Source: Macrolepiota albuminosa
Taxonomy: Eukaryota; Basidiomycota; Agaricomycetes; Agaricales; Agaricaceae
Assembly (NCBI GenBank): GCA_027475525.1
Contig: JAMWFC010000029.1
Location: 434,001 to 498,000 of the forward strand
Reading direction: 5' to 3'
DNA: 64,000 nt
A model generated the notes under the pieces. It saw only the letters and a program-made list of their open reading frames with translations, searched no databases and was not told the origin of the DNA. This document shows positions 46,023 to 56,706 of this stretch, one piece after another (the first letter of the stretch is position 1; every line of letters starts with the position of its first letter). The position numbers and the translations under genes are program-made.

Positions 46023-46390
46023 CTGGGTGCAGGGAACAATATTCTTTGGCAAAACAATGTAAAAACACAGTAAAAATAATCCAATTGATTTCAAAATTTT
46101 ATTTGAATATTTTTGTCAAAACCATAGAAAAAATATTGTAACTAAATTTTTAATGGTACTTGGCCTGATGTTTTTGAATGTGTTGAGGAGGGCTGTATTG
46201 GTTGTTGTTGAGCCTAAGGACCAAAGCAAGCCTCCTGTAGCAATTTGTCCCCTTATTCTTTTAAGTTCAGTTAAAATATTTTTTCTATGGTTTTTAACAG
46301 AAATATTCAAATAAAATTCTGAAATTAATTAGATTATTTTTAACATGTTTTTACATTGTTTTGCCAAAGAATATCATTGCCTGCACCCAG
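46023..46390. mobile_element. 368-bp fold-back MITE
   Basis: The first roughly 125 bases (CTGGGTGCAGG..., with TTCTTTGGCAAAACAATG) reappear as a reverse complement in the last 125 (...CCTGCACCCAG). The central 110 bases are unique. TA dinucleotides near both ends fit a Tc1/mariner or pogo-type target, but the outer few bases do not match perfectly. Confidence 0.75.
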
Positions 46391-46840
46391 AGATATTTCT
46401 TATTGGCTTTTCCAGTTGAAAAGAGCTTCTGGAACTAGCAGTGTATACAGCTCACTTTTTTTCCCCTTTTTTGGAGGAGCATTATCATATTTGGCAGCTT
46501 TCAGTGACTAGGAAAGCTGGTTGGTATAGTACATGGGAATTAAAACCAGGACATATAAGCTTTTACAGCATTTATGGAAATTCTCTTTGAGAGAATAAAA
46601 CAGGGTTTTGATCACAGTCACAGATGCTACACATCACTTCCAAGTACTGAATGAATGGATTCGAGTATTAGGCTAGGGAAATCATCAAAATTCTTCTATG
46701 TTAGACAATGGAACGAATAAGACAGAATGGTTCTGGGAGGTTTGTAATGCCACTACTGAATTGTGGAATGTTTCAATAGAAAAAGCCTCGTGTACAATGA
46801 ATAGTATCAATGAGGGGTAAGCATATTGTATATACCAAAT

Positions 46841-48119
46841 TTAGTATCTTAAACACTTATCAGGTCTTAAATCACTGACAGAAATATTCCTGTATAGACC
46901 TGCAAAGAATAAATAACCATAATTTTCATGATCTCCTGAAGGACCAATAAACTGAAGCCCAAGCATCACTGTCTGACAAGGGCATCTGCTTAGTATTAGA
47001 TACGACTGTGAATGCACCATACCTGTAAAATGCAGTATATGACTCCAGAATCCAAGAGGAGTACTAAGATGCGCCATGCTCCAAACAGTTTTCTTTTCTC
47101 AATTTTATTGTCTCGCAAAAACTGCAGATGTTTGCTGTTTTTGTTGTTAGTATAAGTTTAAGTATATGACCAAATACTCACTATAAAGTCCACCCAATGA
47201 ATGATGTCGCAATGACATTGGTAAGGAGGGACAGCCCAAAAAATGCATAATCATACGCTGGTAGATCGAATACCGGAAAACTATTATCACTCCAGCTATC
47301 CTGTCCAAGAAAATATATGTATACCAATCCAAGCACTTCAAAAGATAGGATTGGTCACATAGCATTGACACATTCAAATATGTGATTTGTGACTTACGAA
47401 AGGAAAGAATATACAGTCCCATTGAAATTACAGATGCCCATCGTTGTTTACCAAGAATAGACCATGCACGCCATATGATTACAGCGTCATTAAAAACAAG
47501 CTGTATTGGGCGGGAGGTTTTCTATAAGGACGATCTGACCTTCCAATGGGCTTTTCAACGCACTGGTAATGCAGTCATTGATGTCATTACATATTGTGAT
47601 GGCAATATTAAAGAGCCATAGGCAGAACAACCCATGTGTAAACTGCACTTGATATACAAGGTTAGGACCACCAATTGCAATGTGGGATACCCAAGTGTTG
47701 CCACAAGACTCAATGAGATAATTGTCAACGTTGCTTTGGAATGGAGAGGTTTTTCTTGGCGTCTGAAGAATGATTGGTTTATTATGTCGCAGAGTACTTG
47801 TAGATAGACACTTTGGAATGGAGAGGTTTTTCTTGGCGTCTGAAGAATGATTGGTTTATTATGTCGCAGAGTACTTGTAGATAGACACTGCCACGTACTT
47901 GATTAGAGTAGAGATCACCATGGAATACAGCGGAGTGAATATGCCTACCAAGGCAAAATAAGTTTTAGCAATAGAAGATGAAAAGCCCACTAGTGACACA
48001 ATTTGGGAAGCAATCAGCAATGCACCTACACATATAAAGGCAATTGGCATTTCCCAGATTATGGCGCCTGTCAAGGTTTTGCCAAGATATCGATATAGGT
48101 CTCTTTCCGCTGTATGCAT
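46841..48119 (-). pseudogene. Putative multi-pass membrane protein, duplicated, unidentified
   Basis: The first exon (48119 down to about 47892) starts MHTAERDLYRYLGK and continues with hydrophobic stretches (IIWEMPIAFICVGALLIA, then TYFALVGIFTPLYSMVI) typical of membrane helices. A GTACGT donor after STLIK and an AG acceptor near 47766 lead to TPRKTSPFQSNVDNYLIES and a short tail, then further minus frames at 47422-47147 and 47077-46841. Copy 1 contains a 77-bp duplication across the intron. I cannot name the family. Stops in later parts suggest a pseudogene. Confidence 0.4.
47734..47887. repeat. Exact tandem duplication, period 77 (copy 1 locus)
   Basis: 47734-47810 is repeated without a mismatch at 47811-47887. 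The paralogous place near 54734 has a single copy. Confidence 0.97.
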
Positions 48120-48545
48120 TGTCGATAAGAAAAGCTATAACGATTTCAGGGTTGATATCCAAGGTCGTGCCAGTGTAGCGTGTGCATGACCTAGTATAAG
48201 GCTATGGCTGATGATCATAATTTATCATTTTGATCTGGGCTCCAGACAGGGAAGGTTGATTCCTCATGTAAAAAGAAATATGGGGCTGCTGTCATTGCAA
48301 TTTAAATTGGAAATACCGAAACCGAAGACAAGGTGCGCATATTCACAAGGGGACATCGACTCAGACATCAGTCCCAATACGATTACGGATTGCGATCAGG
48401 GTAATTACAATAAATATAGCGATCATGTAAAACGCAAGCATTTCGGTGTCCGCGAGAATCATGAGTCATGTTCTCATTTCGCAGCAATCATGCGCGTAAG
48501 TGTTTTGACTCTCAGGTTTGCAATATGGACATGATTGCGATGATG

Positions 48546-48916
48546 GGTTGGGGTTGATTCGGGCATTAGAACAACAATCTTATCTTAATCTCTTTCATCA
48601 TTATCTCGTCCTCTTTCCTTATCTCCTCAGCTTTGACCTCCATTGTTTCACTACTTACAAACCCACGAGCGCAGCTACGACTCCCCCATCGTCTCACTCT
48701 CACACTGCACTCGCAGATTCGTCGGATTAGACTTAGACCTTACATTGCGCGTTTGCATCTAATCTAATCACACTGCCACTTCGGACAATTCATGAGCAGT
48801 TCCCCAAGGAACACTCCTGCCTTGCTTCCTTGTGCTTTGAACGGTCGTTTTCTACGTGCCACTCCATCACCTGTTCCAGACCCTACCTCATTCATGACTG
48901 ATTCGACAATCACCGT
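48546..48916. other. No gene seen, left flank of the TIR element
   Basis: C/T-rich sequence on the plus strand without coding potential. It ends at the target duplication CTCTGTCG (48917-48924). Confidence 0.4.
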
Positions 48917-48924
48917 CTCTGTCG

Positions 48925-49325
48925 CACCTGTGGCTACCGCTTATCACGCCTAATTAGGCATGGAATGTAATCAGTATTCCACGCCTAGTTAGGCGTGTTT
49001 TTCTTAACTACACGCTTCCTCTGATAATACCATGATATTTCTCGGACTTGTATTTGAGATTGGTGACTCGGAAATGCCGGAGCACGTTGTAGATGTCGGA
49101 AACACCACATCACCAATATCACGTCGGGTCCTCATCGGATATAACTCCGCCCGCTGTTCCCGCCCTGTTGCTCATCATTGCACACGATGAGAACACATTC
49201 CCCTTCAAATTCCACCAGAAAACTTTGGAAAAAACCCAGAACTCCTGCTGGTGAGCGCCGAGGCACGTTGTAGACGTCGGAAACACCGCATCACTGATAT
49301 CACGTCAGGTCCTCATCGGATATAA
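48925..49325 (+). repeat. Left 401-bp terminal inverted repeat
   Basis: Mirrors 50933-51333. It contains an internal module (GCACGTTGTAGA...CTCATCGGATATAA) that occurs twice, with a third partial copy continuing inward to about 49417. Confidence 0.95.
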
Positions 49326-49597
49326 TGCCGCCCGCTGATTCTGCCCTTTTGCTCATCATTGCACACGATGAGAATACATCCCTTCAAATTCCACTGGAAA
49401 ACTTCGGAAAAAAGGGCTTGTATTACTAGTATCAACTGATAATATATAATACTTGTTGTAATTGAAAAGAAAAGCTCTGAACTAAAGATCGGAAGAGATT
49501 TGAATAACCTTGTTCACCTCTTCTGCTAGCTGAGCATTATCGTCATCATCACTGCTATCCTCCCTCAAATATTTCAATCATAGACGATGTTCGGCTT

Positions 49598-49888
49598 TTG
49601 CGTTCCACCCTCAGCAATGGCCAGTGCAAGTGGATGTTTCTTACAGCGGAGGAACGAAAGGAACACAGTCAAAAGCTAGCAGAGGCGCACAATGCAGGGA
49701 TCATTATTGGAAAGAAGAGGAAAGAATGTTCAGACAAGAGTAAACCAAGAACAAAGAGGAAAGGAGGACAATTGAAGAAGAAGAAGACATCGCAGCTGCC
49801 TCCAGCATCCACAAACAAGAGTGTAGAGTTTGCCAATAACGAAGAGGATGAGTCACCCAATGATGAGTCCGACAATGCAGACAACTAG
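49598..49888 (+). CDS. Small basic/acidic protein frame inside the TIR element
   Basis: A 96-residue frame: LTAEERKEHSQKLAEAHN, a strongly basic middle (KPRTKRKGGQLKKKK) and an acidic C-terminus. The basic run could bind nucleic acid or act as a nuclear signal. No start context or family is recognised. It may be the C-terminal exon of a captured gene. Confidence 0.35.
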   Translation: MRSTLSNGQCKWMFLTAEERKEHSQKLAEAHNAGIIIGKKRKECSDKSKPRTKRKGGQLKKKKTSQLPPASTNKSVEFANNEEDESPNDESDNADN

Positions 49889-50199
49889 ACAATACTGTAT
49901 GTTTCTCTTGGTTGCACATTTACTATGTAGATATTACATTACATAAAGAATTATCAATCTTTTCCGATGAGTCTGACACAGGTGTCGTTGAGCCAAGGAA
50001 CAAAGAAAAAATAGCATTAGTATTCATCCTTACTGAACATCGATCAATACTCAATGATTTAACAAAAACTAACTATTGTCCATCCACCCACCCACCCACC
50101 TCAATCCAACCCCTCAAAGGCATGATAATGCCCTTCTCTTTGTCGGTGCAACCACGATGCTCAGAATGGGCACACAATTGGACGACGACATGGCAGGAT

Positions 50200-50905
50200 G
50201 TGTGGATGAGTGGGCGAGACGCCTTGGTACCACATGCTTGTGCCGTACACACCCATTGAGAGGCTTAAGGGAGGAAAAGGTGAGGTTACATAGGAGTGAA
50301 GCAAGAAAGGCAAAACGCACTCTTTGTCGCCGTCACAGGTCTCGAATATGCCGAGGTCAATAGTTAGCTGGGGTGTTCTGTTGTGGAATGTGGATTGTGA
50401 TGTTTGTTGAATGGGAAGGGGGAACGCACCCATTCGCAGCCCATGATGTCGTAGATGTGGTTACAGTTTATGTACAGTTGCATCAGCACCCATGTACGTG
50501 TGGAAGCAAAATTGGTTATCGGAGATGAAGCTTGTCTGCACGCTGGGCCCAAATGTGTGGCCATATACAAGTCCGCTGGCTGTGTGAGTGTGCTCAGTGC
50601 TCGTCTCGACACATCATACCGCATTACAATATAACAAGATAAGGAAAAAATGGGAGGCAAACTCACAAGGGTTTCCATTCCCATCTGCACCTCAATTATC
50701 CAACTCCCTGCCAGCGTCTCCTCTCCTAATATTCAAAAACATGAGGTTGCCGACACCCGTTACTTGGACGTAATCCGTCAAGGGTGCTGTTGGGTATGAT
50801 GCGCATCCCGCACCCGGACTTGGTGCACCACGCAAAGTTCATTTGTTCCATGTCGCCAATCGTGCTGTCAGAGTTCGCTGAGGAGTTGTTTAACCAGGGA
50901 TGAAG
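50200..50905 (-). pseudogene. Captured fragment of a secreted glycoprotein gene
   Basis: On the minus strand, exon pieces read STIGDMEQMNFAWCTKSG, RIIPNSTL, DYVQVTGVGNLMFLNI, GADGNGNP, SDNQFCF, CNHIYDIMGCEW, LGIFETCDGDKE and GVYGTSMWYQG in order. That order is characteristic of the secreted basidiomycete family often annotated as macrofage-activating glycoprotein. Introns are still present (for example a GTGCGT donor at about 50425 with an AG acceptor at about 50376). A stop (near 50688) and a +1 shift near 50360 break it. It lacks the 5' and 3' parts of the gene. Confidence 0.7.
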
Positions 50906-50932
50906 ATGAAAGGATGGGCAGGGAAGGGGACG

Positions 50933-51333
50933 TTATATCCGATGAGGACCCAACGTGATATCAGTGATGCGGTGTTTCCGACGTCTACAACGTGCCTCGG
51001 CGCTCACCAGCAGGAGTTCTGGGTTTTTTCCAAAGTTTTCCGGTGGAATTTGAAGGGGAATGTGTTCTCATCGTGTGCAACGATGAGCAACAGGGCGGGA
51101 GCAGCGGGCGGAGTTGTATCCGATGAGGACCCGACGTGATATCGGTGATGTGGTGTTTCCGACGTCTACAACGTGCTCCGGCGTTTCCGAGTCACCAATC
51201 TCAAATACAAGTCCGAGAAATATCATGGTATTATCAGAGGAAGCGTGTAGTTAAGAAAAACACGCCTAACTAGGCGTGGAATACTGATTACATTCCATGC
51301 CTAATTAGGCGCGATAAGCGGTAGCCACAGGTG
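50933..51333 (-). repeat. Right 401-bp terminal inverted repeat
   Basis: Reverse complement of the left end, the same length, with only scattered substitutions. Confidence 0.95.
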
Positions 51334-51341
51334 CTCTGTCG

Positions 51342-51769
51342 GCGTGTACAACTCGCTGATTGTTACTCAAGGAAGGCTGATGCTCCAGAAGATGCTCCAG
51401 AAGATGTATATTGTTATGCATGAAACAAGGCTGATCTAATCCTGAGATCGCAGCACACCTTTCCTTGTTCGGCATGAACATTCAAACCCTCAAAGGCTAA
51501 AAGATCATGATGGAACTAGTGCGTTTTCGTCCTCCGCCTCTTACATACTTGCTGTCTTGACCGCAAAGAACCCCTCCCCATGCGCAAGATCGTGGACGGG
51601 TTGCTGAATGGACAGTATGTATTTCCGAGGACGGGGGTATCTGGAGAGATACTGCGAGATCGAGGAAAAGCATGATGGGAAGAGGGAAGGAAGTTCTAAA
51701 CAGCTCTTAAGCCCCCAAGGCTGACAGCGCTCATGGGGCACTGCCATGCTGAGTTTCGACGATGACACA
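51342..51769. other. No gene seen, right flank of the TIR element
   Basis: Before insertion of the element this was contiguous with 48546-48924. No coding signal is recognised. Confidence 0.4.
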
Positions 51770-52470
51770 ACAAGCGGTGGGAGTTTCTGGAATGGTTGAC
51801 TCAGTTTGTGAAGAGGGCTGAAGTGTTCCGCCTGGGAGTCCGGGGTTGGGTTCGTTGTTTTTTCTTCGTCTTGCTGTACACGAGTAACGCGCTTTGTTTT
51901 CTTGTAGTAGATCGAACAAAGGTGTTTACGTCGCACTAAAATAGGTGTGCCTCTCGTACAGTATCGCATCGATGAGAGTGATGTGCTGGGTATCCCCGTG
52001 CTTGCAGCTGAGCTTCCAAAGAATCAGTACTTGAAAGGGGACGAGGAAGAGGGGAAGTGGATAAGGGTGCGGATGACTCGGTGCGTAGAGATGGTGCTGG
52101 GCAAGGAGGAGGTCAATGGGTGGAGTTGTACAGTGTTAAGTGAACACTTGGGTGCTTTACTTTTGACAAGATGAGGACGAGGAATTTACACTTGAATAGG
52201 ATATAGGTACGCTAGGTTCAAGTCGTTCCAGATTTGTTTCAACTTGTAACTGAGTCCCTTCGTATTTGATCGTCGGATTCAGCTTTCCTCATTCACATTA
52301 TCAAGCTTGTCCGTCGTCCCATGCAAATGACAATACATCTATCTTTTACGACTCTTACAAGTATGAATACCTTTTAGATGTATGTTAAGGTATCTTTTAA
52401 CTTTCAAAATACCCATCTGATAAAGATATACTGTCAGATCTAATAGGTTACAAGCCATTTCTGACTGACA
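51770..52470 (+). pseudogene. Duplicated coding-like stretch, copy 1, unidentified
   Basis: Matches 55719-56250 in sequence. The frame 51947-52174 contains YRIDESDVLGIPVLAAELP and acidic/basic runs. The copies differ by frameshifting indels, so at least one is broken. I do not recognise the protein. Confidence 0.4.
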
Positions 52471-53490
52471 CTTCTCCAGGGCCTTCAAGGAACGATGCTT
52501 ATGCTTTTTCTAGTGCGCCGTGATGGTCTCGATAAGCTTTGAGGGTAATTATAATAATTTGTCAAAGATCGTAGGTGCGTTATCGTTCTCTTCCCGTCAT
52601 TCCCAATATTAGCATGACACCTGAAAGCCAACAGACGAAGAGCGGGTCAAGAAGATTTGGGTTTATTGGTTGAAGGGCAGAAGGTACTAAGCTTGAGGAG
52701 GTAGTGGGAGAGTGGGAGAGGAACGGATGGAATTCGTAGATGGCTGAGACAAAGGTTCTAACACGATCAACAAAGCCGATATCCAGGTTTCCCGCAGCAC
52801 TACCACCAACCTACAACATAAATTCAGGATGAAACCTCTCCCGCTGATCATCACCATCAACCACGCAGTCCCACTGTTTTGTTCCTTTCACCAGCGTTTG
52901 ACTTTATCCTTCCATCCCTCTGCCAAGCTTGCCTGAGCTCCATCATGCAGAGGCGCATGGACACGCGCAGGGATTGAAGAGGCCGTGGAGCGCACTGACC
53001 CCAGGTTGGCACAAGTGCAAAATCAGATGCAAGACAGATACAGATATACATGGGAACCGGCGAGGTCAACTTAAGTATGGACACGAGTGATGTGCAAGGA
53101 CAGGTGTTCTTTTGGGGCTAGCAACAACGGAGTATGTTGCGGCTTCTGACTTTGGTGGGGATGACGACACTGTCTGTTGCTACCACTGCGAGTAACGCTA
53201 TAAACTACTTGGTCTACTAATAAGCAATACTATCCACTTCGAGAGAAGCCTTCGAGCAGCTGTATGACTTATATGTCATGATACACGTGACCGCGTCCTT
53301 ACAGTCACCTCGTAGTTAGTAGTATAGTTTCTATCTTTGTCCATTTCGTTCTTAGGTATGTCATATTGCTATATTGTCTACCTATTAGAAATACATTTCG
53401 TTCTTAGTGCTATTGACGCGCCGCGTTGCAAACCGCTAGTCAAGGCCTTACACTATACAACTATTGAACGGAATTTGTTTGTCTCCATCC
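52471..53490. other. No supported gene
   Basis: Short frames only; a minus frame at 52857-53084 has no recognisable motif. It separates the two copies of the segmental duplication. Confidence 0.4.
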
Positions 53491-53491
53491 T

Positions 53492-53645
53492 GTTTGACTC
53501 GAGTATTAGGCTAGGGAAATTATCAGAACTCTTCTATGTTAGACAATGGAGCATATAAGACAGAATGTGTTTGACTCGAGTATTAGGCTAGGGAAATTAT
53601 CAGAACTCTTCTATGTTAGACAATGGAGCATATAAGACAGAATGG
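53492..53645. repeat. Exact tandem duplication, period 77 (copy 2, left edge)
   Basis: 53492-53568 recurs unchanged at 53569-53645. The related sequence near 46657 is single copy. Confidence 0.97.
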
Positions 53646-53908
53646 TTCTGGGAGGTTTGTAATGCCACTACTGAATTGTGGAATTTTTCAATAGAAGAAG
53701 CTTCGTGTACAATGAAGAGTGTCAATGATGGGTAAACATACTGTATATGCCAAATTTAGCATCTTAGACGCCTATCAGGTTTTAAATCGCTCACAGAAAT
53801 ATTCTGGTAGAGAGCTGCAAAGAATGAATAACCATAATTATTGGCCAAATGTTTACTAAACTGAAGCCCAAATATCACTGCCTGACAAGGGGCATCTGCT
53901 TAATATTA

Positions 53909-54063
53909 AATACCACTGTAAATGCACCATACCTGTAAAATGCAGTATATGACTCCAGATTCCAAGAGGAGTACTAAGATGTGCCAATACCACTGTAAAT
54001 GCACCATACCTGTAAAATGCAGTATATGACTCCAGATTCCAAGAGGAGTACTAAGATGTGCCA
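53909..54063. repeat. Exact tandem duplication, period 77 (copy 2, interior)
   Basis: 53910-53986 is repeated exactly at 53987-54063. The equivalent position in copy 1 (near 47000) is single. Confidence 0.97.
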
Positions 54064-55040
54064 TACTCCAAATAGCTTTTGTTTCTGGATTTTATTGTCT
54101 TGCAAAAACTGCAGATGTTTGCTGGTTTTGTTTTTGTTTTTAGTATGAGCTTTGAGGTGTATGACCGAATACTCACTATAAAGTCCACCCAATGATTGAT
54201 GTCGCAACTGCATTGGTAAGGAGAGACAGCCCAAAAAATGCACAATCCAATAGTTTGGCCAAGTCCACTGGTGGTGAATTATTGCTCCAGGTACCCAAAT
54301 TAAAGACTACAGAAGTAGCTATGTATACCAGTCCGACCACTTTAAAAGATATGATTGGTCACACGGCACATTAAAAATTTGTGACTTACGAAAGGAAAGT
54401 ACACACAGTCCAGTTGAAATTACAGACGCCCATCGTTGCTTACCAAGAATAGACCACGCACGCCATATGATTATAGCGTCATTAAAAACAAGCTGTATTG
54501 GGCAGGAAGTTTTCTATCAGGAAGATTTGACCTTCCAACGAGCATTTCAACGCACTGGTAACGTAGATATTGTTTCTATTATGAATTCCGCTATCTTTGA
54601 GGTGGTCATTTGAGAGGCAGAACACAGGCCTTCCGATAAATCGCACTTGAGACTCCGCATTAGGAGTACCAATTGCGCTGTAGGATACCCAAGTGTTGTC
54701 ACAAGACTCAATGAGATAGTTGTCAACGTTGCTTTGGAATGGAGAGATTTTTCTTGGCGTCTGAAGAATGACTGGTTTACTATGTCGCAGAGTACTTGTA
54801 GGTAGACGCTGGCACATACCTGATTATAGTATGGATTACTATGGCATATAGTGGAGTGAATATGCCTACCAAGGCAAAATCAGTTCCAGCAATGGAAGAT
54901 GAATAGCCCACTAGTGACACAATGTGGAAACAATCAGCAACGCACCTACACAGAGAACGGCAATTGGCATTTGCCAGATCATGGTGCCTATCAATCTTTT
55001 GCCTATTTCCTGATATACGTCTCTTTCCAATTCGTTCATT
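53974..55040 (-). pseudogene. Putative membrane protein, second copy, more decayed
   Basis: Begins MNELERDVYQEIGKRLIGT at 55040 and follows the copy-1 protein (MIWQMPIAVLCVGALLI), then loses frame near 54930 with a stop; the +1 frame continues SLVGYSSSIAGTDFALVGIF. The TPRKISPFQSNVDNYLIES exon lies near 54765-54700. The stop and shift mark it as a pseudogene. Confidence 0.45.
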
Positions 55041-55601
55041 GTCGATCAGGAGAAGGTATGACGATTTCAGAGTTGATATTGAAAGTCGTCCCAGTGTAGT
55101 ACGTGCAGAAGGGTAGCATTTATACTTAACTATCAAAGGCTATGCAGGCTGTGGTTGGATGATCATCATTTCTCATCTTTGATCTGGTGTCCAGACAGGA
55201 AGTTGATTCATCAGTATGAAGTGAAAAAAAATCTGGGGCTGCCGTCATTTGGAGCAATTTAAATTGGAAATTACCTAAACCAAGGACAAGGGACAAGGGC
55301 AGACCTAGAGTGCGCATATTTACAAGTGGACATAGACACCATCAGTACCGATAAGATCGCGGATTGCGATCAAGTAGAACAATACATACAACGATCACTG
55401 TTCTGTGTCAAACGGAAGCATTTCAGTGTCCACGAGACCCATGAGTCGTGTTCTCATTTCGCAGCAATCATGCGCCTAGAGTGTAACTCAGTGTTTCGAT
55501 TCCCAGGTTTGCAATATGGACATGATTGCAATGATGGCTTATTTTTGTTTTTAATAGGACCTCCCATTCGGCATTGAAGTCTGCCTGCCTCTAGTGCTTC
55601 A

Positions 55602-56250
55602 ATGGCCCATGCTCAGGCCCAAGAAGCACCACGCATGCCCGCTGATTGGGCCATCAGTCCAGACTCAATGTCAAAAGAAAAGCTATGCATTTATAGTGAT
55701 AAGGGACGGCAGCAGGAGGCGGAGGAGTTTTTGAAGTTGTTGACTCAGTTGGTGAAGGTGAGGGGGGATGTTAAAAGGGCTGGGGGTCCGTCTGGGAATC
55801 CGGGGTTGGGTTCCTCTTGCTATCCACTAGTTAAATCGAGAGAAGGTGTTCAGGTATTCACTAGAATAATACCTGCAGTGCGCGTCTTGCAAGGTCATAC
55901 GGTACGGCATCGATGAGAGTGATGTGCTAGGTGATATACCCGTGCTTGCAGTCGAGCTTCCGAAGAATCAAGACTTGAAAGGGGAGGAGGGGAAGCGGAG
56001 AGAGGTGCCGATGATGTGGTGCGTATAGATGGTGCTGGGCAAGGAGCCCTCGCATTTGATCGTCGGAGTCAGGCTTTCCCCATTCACATTATTAAGCTTG
56101 TCCGTCGTCCCATCCAAACGACAATACATCCGCCTTTTACCGCTCTTGCAAGTATGAACACCATCTATATGTACGCCCAGGTACCTTTCAACTCAAACCG
56201 CCCGCGTGATAAGGATATACTCTCAGTTCTAACAGGTTATGAGCTCTGAC
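55602..56250 (+). pseudogene. Duplicated coding-like stretch, copy 2, unidentified
   Basis: A 104-residue frame (55602-55916) starts MAHAQAQEAPRMPADWAISP and contains EEFLKLLTQLVKVRGD. The homologous part of copy 1 begins only at that last motif. After 55905 the sequence parallels 51960-52470 (IDESDVLG region). No family is recognised. Confidence 0.35.
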
Positions 56251-56706
56251 TGAACTCTTCACATGTCTTTGCTTTTTCCCGGGCCAAATGATAACATGTC
56301 CCATGTCCTTGTTCTTTCCATACATAGAATACTTGTATGCATCATCTTGAAACAGCTGTTGTATGATGGAATCTGCTTTTATGCTTGCCACAGACACCGC
56401 CTACCCCTGTGTCCATCCAGCTGCACTTAATGCCCACTGGCCGACCACAGAAACTTTGTTCAATTGGACTACTGGAGAATTCACCAAATAGTCCACGGAA
56501 ATCCGTAAATCTTTCTGCAACAGAGCAGCCCCAGACAGTTACATCTTTGCCTCCATCTTGTCAAACAACCATTAGCACTTGGCATAAACCGAAATTGAGT
56601 TGATTGAGCTGTTCATCAATCTATCAAATGACCCCTCTCTGAGATCAGAATCGGACCTTTGGGTATTGAAGAGAGAAAAAAAGAACCCTTCTACACATAC
56701 ACATGC
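56251..56706. other. 3' intergenic region of the delta-COP gene
   Basis: Short frames only. This marks the transition from repeat-dense DNA to the genic segment. Confidence 0.5.

Larger units (their letters stand above)
46657..48545. repeat. Segmental duplication, copy 1
   Basis: The sequence from GAGTATTAGGCTAGGG to GACATGATTGC matches 53576-55537 in the same orientation with scattered substitutions and small indels. Both copies contain the same decayed minus-strand gene. Confidence 0.9.
48925..51333. mobile_element. 2.4-kb TIR transposon, non-autonomous, with gene cargo
   Basis: The ends are 401-bp inverted repeats, 48925-49325 and 50933-51333, differing at only about a dozen positions. 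The 8 bp CTCTGTCG flank both ends (48917-48924, 51334-51341). Tips begin CACCTGTGGC and carry two short palindromes (CGCCTAATTAGGC; CGCCTAGTTAGGCG). No transposase is encoded. The interior contains one small plus frame and a minus-strand host gene fragment. An 8-bp duplication suggests hAT, P, Merlin or KDZ-type superfamilies; the long inverted repeats do not favour typical hAT. The high identity of the two ends implies recent mobility. Confidence 0.93.
53576..55537. repeat. Segmental duplication, copy 2
   Basis: Paralogue of 46657-48545. It includes the decayed minus-strand membrane-protein-like gene and two period-77 duplications. Confidence 0.9.

Noticed and set aside
49486..49497. AGATCGGAAGAG, identical to the core of a common sequencing adapter
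   Set aside because: Only 12 bases match, the next base differs, and it lies inside otherwise continuous sequence; chance is plausible, though read mapping would settle it.
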